The notes beneath the pieces were generated by a model, which worked only from the letters and a program-made list of their open reading frames with translations, searched no databases and was not told the origin of the DNA. Positions 60,301 to 64,000 of a DNA stretch of 64,000 nucleotides are shown in pieces. The position numbers and the translations under genes are program-made. The DNA is from Ailanthus altissimus. Taxonomy: Eukaryota > Streptophyta > Magnoliopsida > Sapindales > Simaroubaceae. Position 1 is the first letter of the stretch, and every line of letters begins with the position of its first letter. The stretch covers positions 16,961,501 to 17,025,500 of the forward strand of contig OX327711.1 in the NCBI GenBank assembly GCA_946807835.1, in the 5' to 3' direction.

Positions 60301-63300
60301 AATCGCATCTTTAAATAAAAATAGCCAATTCACCCAATGACCAGACTAAGCAAAAAGATGGCAGGACAAAAACATAATCAAGTGAACCTTCTAGAACTTT
60401 CAATAATGTAGAAATAGAAGAAACAAGCAACCCAAATTTATTGACTTTGGAAAGCGAGGTTTCTACCATGATGACAGATATACGAATCAAAATTCTCGAA
60501 TAATTTGAAGATGAGAAAGGAAAACTGTGAACTAAAAGACAAATTGGCAAAATTTGAAGGATTCGAGGAACTGGACAATGACATCGAAGAAAACTAACAT
60601 CGAAAAATGGGTTAAAACATGTTCAAGTTGGACAAAAACCAAAAAAAGACGCGGACAGAGATATGCCCAAGAAAGGAGAAGGGACCAGACTTTAGAATGG
60701 GACAAGAAAGTCAATAAAGACGATATAAGAGCTTCCATCATGAGAAAAGTAGAAAAACTATACATAAAGTATGCAAAGCCTAGAATAACAGAGGACGAAA
60801 TGGTCTTGGCAAGGAGATCAAACCAAGATCCTTTCATGGCCTTCATAAGGCTAGCAGAGAAGCCACACTAATTCAACATTCCAAATGTATAATAAAATCA
60901 AAGAATTAAAATAGTATATCTTCCACTTTATTGTGAAGATGATCATGTATGTGCATAATGGACCCTTGAACTGCATCACATTCCTATCTAGATTGAAATT
61001 CCCGACCCAAGCATGGTTTTGAGACTAAAGAAAAAATCATTATCCTAATTTGATGAGTTGATGACTTAGTCATTGTTTAATACATGTGAAACCAAAAGAA
61101 GAATAAAAATGTATTAGACTTATTCCTTATGAAACAATGAGAGATTGAAAAAACATAAGCTTTCTCAACAGATTCAACTGATAACTCAGTGAACTTGAGA
61201 CTATACACTAAAAAAGTCACCCATGCTTATTGAAATGCAATAAAGACGACAACTCCTTACCATCGATATCTAATCTGAAAGAACTTTACCTCCTTCAAAA
61301 TTAATCAACCAAAAGTCTAATCAATGAATCAGATAAGAGAAAGACGAAGTTATAATGAGAATAAAAGCTTTTATATTTACAACATGAAGGGAATGTATTA
61401 GGTAATAAATATCTTTCTACCAAAGGAGATTGATATAGAAAGAGGCCTTCCACTCGAGAAGCCGAAAAGATAAGAAACGACCAAGACAAATGTTTAAACC
61501 ATTGATCCTAATAAACGTGCCAATAGAAAATATATGGGCAAAACATAAAGTTTTAAAATTTTCTAAAAATTAAAGCTTATATCAATATTGAAAGAATGGG
61601 GGAGACCAGTCTAGATTTTATGCCTTTCACAATGAATATGGACACATCGAAAACCTTCTATCTTTGAGGGGTCAAATTCTTAATCTCATGAAAAATATAC
61701 ACTTGGCTGAATACATATTAAAGATAGGTCCTAAGAAAGTTACAAAATCAGAGAGAGAATCCATGTTATTAGGACAAAAGTTTTAGATAACGAGGATAAA
61801 GTTTTACCAATATTAAATAGAACTCATGATTCTTTATTAAACTCTATCTACCTAAAGATAGGAACAATAAAAGTGAGAAAGTGAATGAACAACTAACCGA
61901 TGAGACAATTACAAACTATCAAGCCACGAAAATAAAAAGAAGCTTGATTTCAAAGGTCTTGAAAGGGCCCCAAACTGCATATGGGCTAATTAAAGGTTTT
62001 ATAGAAAATTACCTGCAAGAATGGCAGTAAACCAATTATATATAGGAATACTTCACAATATACCTCTTGATAAAGAAGAGAAGGATGAGATATAGAAGCC
62101 ACTATTTAGAAGAGCAACCAAAGTGCAAATATGTAAAATTAGAGAAACTTTCACAACCTTATAAATTACTCATGAATTGGAAGAAATTATTTTCTCTCAA
62201 AAAAAACTTGATATGCTTGATGATGCCTCACTTGGATTACTTAGTGATTAGCTTGAACATAAACAAGTTATAGATTTTGCTAATAGAGAAAGTAGTGTAG
62301 ATATTTTGCTTTGTGAATCTTTCCAAGGATTAAGATTAAATGAGACAGACATCAAAGAATGCAATATGGAACTCATTGTCTTTGGAAGAAGGAATGTACA
62401 AGTTAGAGGAATGAGTACTTTACCAATCATAACAACTAGGAAATGATTGAAGGTAAACTATTTGGTGGTTAATGCACCTATTGCTTACAATGTCATAGCA
62501 AGACAATATTATATCCACAACATGAAAGTTATTCCATCCAAACTACATTAAGTGGTTAGATGTATTTTAGCTACTTGTATAAAGACATTGGACATCAAGG
62601 GTAAATAAATTCAAACAAGGCAATGTAATGTCAATTCACTCATACTACCAAAAGAATATAAAGAAAAAAAAACACAGTTACAATTATAAAAAATGAGTCC
62701 AAAGAACAAAAAGAAGAAAGAACTGAAGCTTCCATAAAAGTAAACAAAATAAGAGCACTTACCAGTGAGCAACTTCTACCTCCTCCGATGGTAAATGCTA
62801 ACAGAGTAGCAATTACAGGTTGCGAGCATTAAAGGAATTAAAGTTGACCAGCCACAGGTCCAAGCCCTTAGAAGCATCATCATACCCAGAACATTGAAGG
62901 AAGTACAAATTCTAATTTAAAGGATATCAACTCTAAATAGATTTATATCCAAATGTCAAACAAGTGTAGATCTTTTTTCCAAACAATAAAGGCCAAAAAA
63001 TGGAAGCTATGGGATCAGAACAGACAAAAGCATTATAGAAATTGAAAGAATATATGAAGCAACCTCTAATATTATCTACGCCACTTCCCAATGAGATCTT
63101 ATTTTTTGTACCTTGTAGCTTTAAGTATAATAGTCAGTGGGGTCCTATTTAGACATTAAGGGAATTAAAGCTGACCCATCATAGGTTTAAGCCTTCAGAA
63201 GCATCATCATACCCAGAACGTTGAAGGAAGTACAAATCCTAATTTGAAGGATATCAACTCTAAATAGATTTATATCCAAATGTCAGACAAGTATAGATCC

Positions 63301-64000
63301 TTTTTTCAAGTAATGAAGGCCAAAAATGGGAAGCTATGGGACCAGAACAGACAAAAGCATTATAGAAAATGAAAGAATATATGAAGTAACCTCTAATATT
63401 ATCTACGCCATTTCCCAATGAGATCTTATTTTTTGTACCTTGTAGCTTTAAGTATAGTAGTCAATGAGGTCCTATTTAAAAAAATAGACAGATAATAAAA
63501 GCACATCTTCTACACAAGTAAAGTGCTTTTAAATGCAGAGATTAAATACTTAGTAACATAAAAACTCATCATCGCTCTTATACAAGATAGACAAACTCCG
63601 ACACTACTTCAAAATTTATCATATCATGGTGCACACTTCTTACCCCCTAAAATGCATCTTCTTATGCTATATGCCATGGGAAGAGTAACCAAAATAGCTA
63701 TGAGATTAATCACCTAAGCATTAAGTATCATTGAGGACAACGATTAAAGGACAAACAATGATAGATTTTCTATTAGAATGCGAACCGTTGGTACAATATG
63801 AAACATTACTTCCAGAACCCGTAGAACCGAAAAAAGATTGGAAATGAACATAATGGAGCATCTAATCACAAAGGATTAGGCCTAGGAATCAAAATAAAAA
63901 GTCCAGATGGACTTATATTAAAACATTCAGTAAAGTTGTTATCCCCTCACATCCAACAATGAGGCCGAATATGAAACACTAATCGAGGAACTCATGGTAG
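60301..64000 (+). mobile_element. Decayed Ty3/gypsy retrotransposon, Tat/Ogre-like (runs off the window)
   Basis: Only gypsy-type domains are seen, in order and on the plus strand, with many stops and frameshifts. A charged, coiled-coil-like stretch (60554-60871) may be gag. FYAFHNEYGH at about 61617 matches the C-terminal gag motif of the Tat lineage. A protease-like region is at about 62240-62560 (FANRESSVDILL, then YLVVNAPIAYNVI). A connection-to-RNase-H region (NRFISK, near 62930 and again near 63260) follows, then an RNase H end with NNEAEYETLIEEL at 63945-63985. The reverse-transcriptase palm with its Asp-Asp motif is missing between about 62640 and 62820. No LTR is visible. Confidence 0.8.
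62827..63480 (+). repeat. 327-bp tandem duplication inside the gypsy pol remnant
   Basis: Units 62827-63153 and 63154-63480 are over 90 percent alike by eye. Both carry the KGIK segment, the LKEVQIL word, NRFISK, and the start of the RNase H part ending in GTCCTATTT. Their sharing of decay in the frame shows that the duplication came after most of the damage. Confidence 0.92.

Noticed and set aside
60301..64000. Endogenous pararetrovirus as the source of the terminal element
   Set aside because: The motif set (FHNEYGH gag end, protease-like YLVVNAPIAYNVI, RNase H NNEAEYETLI) is that of Ty3/gypsy Tat elements, and no movement-protein or coat-like features are seen.
1..64000. CRISPR arrays, operons, rRNA or tRNA genes
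   Set aside because: The DNA is plant nuclear. tRNA-like words found are retrotransposon primer sites (about 9824 and 28686), and no rRNA or tRNA gene could be supported.

Overview
This is eukaryotic nuclear DNA from a flowering plant, very probably a eudicot. It is AT-rich, the genes have many small GT-AG introns, the proteins belong to plant families (plant-type GH35 beta-galactosidase with a C-terminal lectin domain, S1/P1 nucleases of the ENDO family, alternative NAD(P)H dehydrogenase), and the spacers are filled with plant LTR retrotransposons, a TRIM, MITEs and a retroposon. Species cannot be named from the sequence. All gene models below were spliced by eye; each of the five full multi-exon models gives a continuous reading frame whose exon lengths sum to a multiple of three.

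Layout. 1-7.6 kb: repeats only. An LTR end lies at 1838, and a 2.7 kb solo LTR (3842-6545, target duplication CTCTA) sits inside an older dispersed repeat. 8.8-20.1 kb (+): intact 19-exon beta-galactosidase whose second intron holds a decayed Copia element (9417-14345) and whose eleventh intron holds a perfect 90-bp palindrome. 20.6-23.5 kb (-): intact 6-exon quinone oxidoreductase of the PIG3 type. 23.6-30.0 kb: repeats, with a second copy of the dispersed repeat, a minisatellite, a 510-bp TRIM and a reversed TRIM relic. 29.97-33.5 kb: a scrap of a nuclease gene fused to a second oxidoreductase copy that carries three nonsense mutations. 34.1-41.4 kb (+): ENDO4-like nuclease whose last intron has been inflated by a third repeat copy and a poly-A retroposon. 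42.0-44.7 kb (+): ENDO1/BFN1-like nuclease. 48.1-50.6 kb (+): mitochondrial internal alternative NAD(P)H dehydrogenase (NDA type). 51.0-54.2 kb (-): two tiny related genes of unknown function with clear TATA boxes. 53-60 kb: AT-rich spacer with a three-copy MITE family. 60.3 kb to the end (+): decayed Ty3/gypsy element of the Tat/Ogre type with a 327-bp tandem duplication.

The central story is the 20-45 kb cluster. An oxidoreductase-plus-nuclease unit was duplicated in tandem, leaving a junction at about 30332 where a broken nuclease exon runs directly into the 3' end of the second oxidoreductase. That second oxidoreductase then died, while the nuclease beside it stayed intact. From memory, Arabidopsis chromosome 4 also has an oxidoreductase of this family beside ENDO4, ENDO3 and ENDO5, so the neighbourhood looks old. 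No wholly new multi-gene system is evident; the most novel items are the paired small-protein genes, the perfect intronic palindrome, the duplication junction, and the altered C-terminus of the NDA protein.
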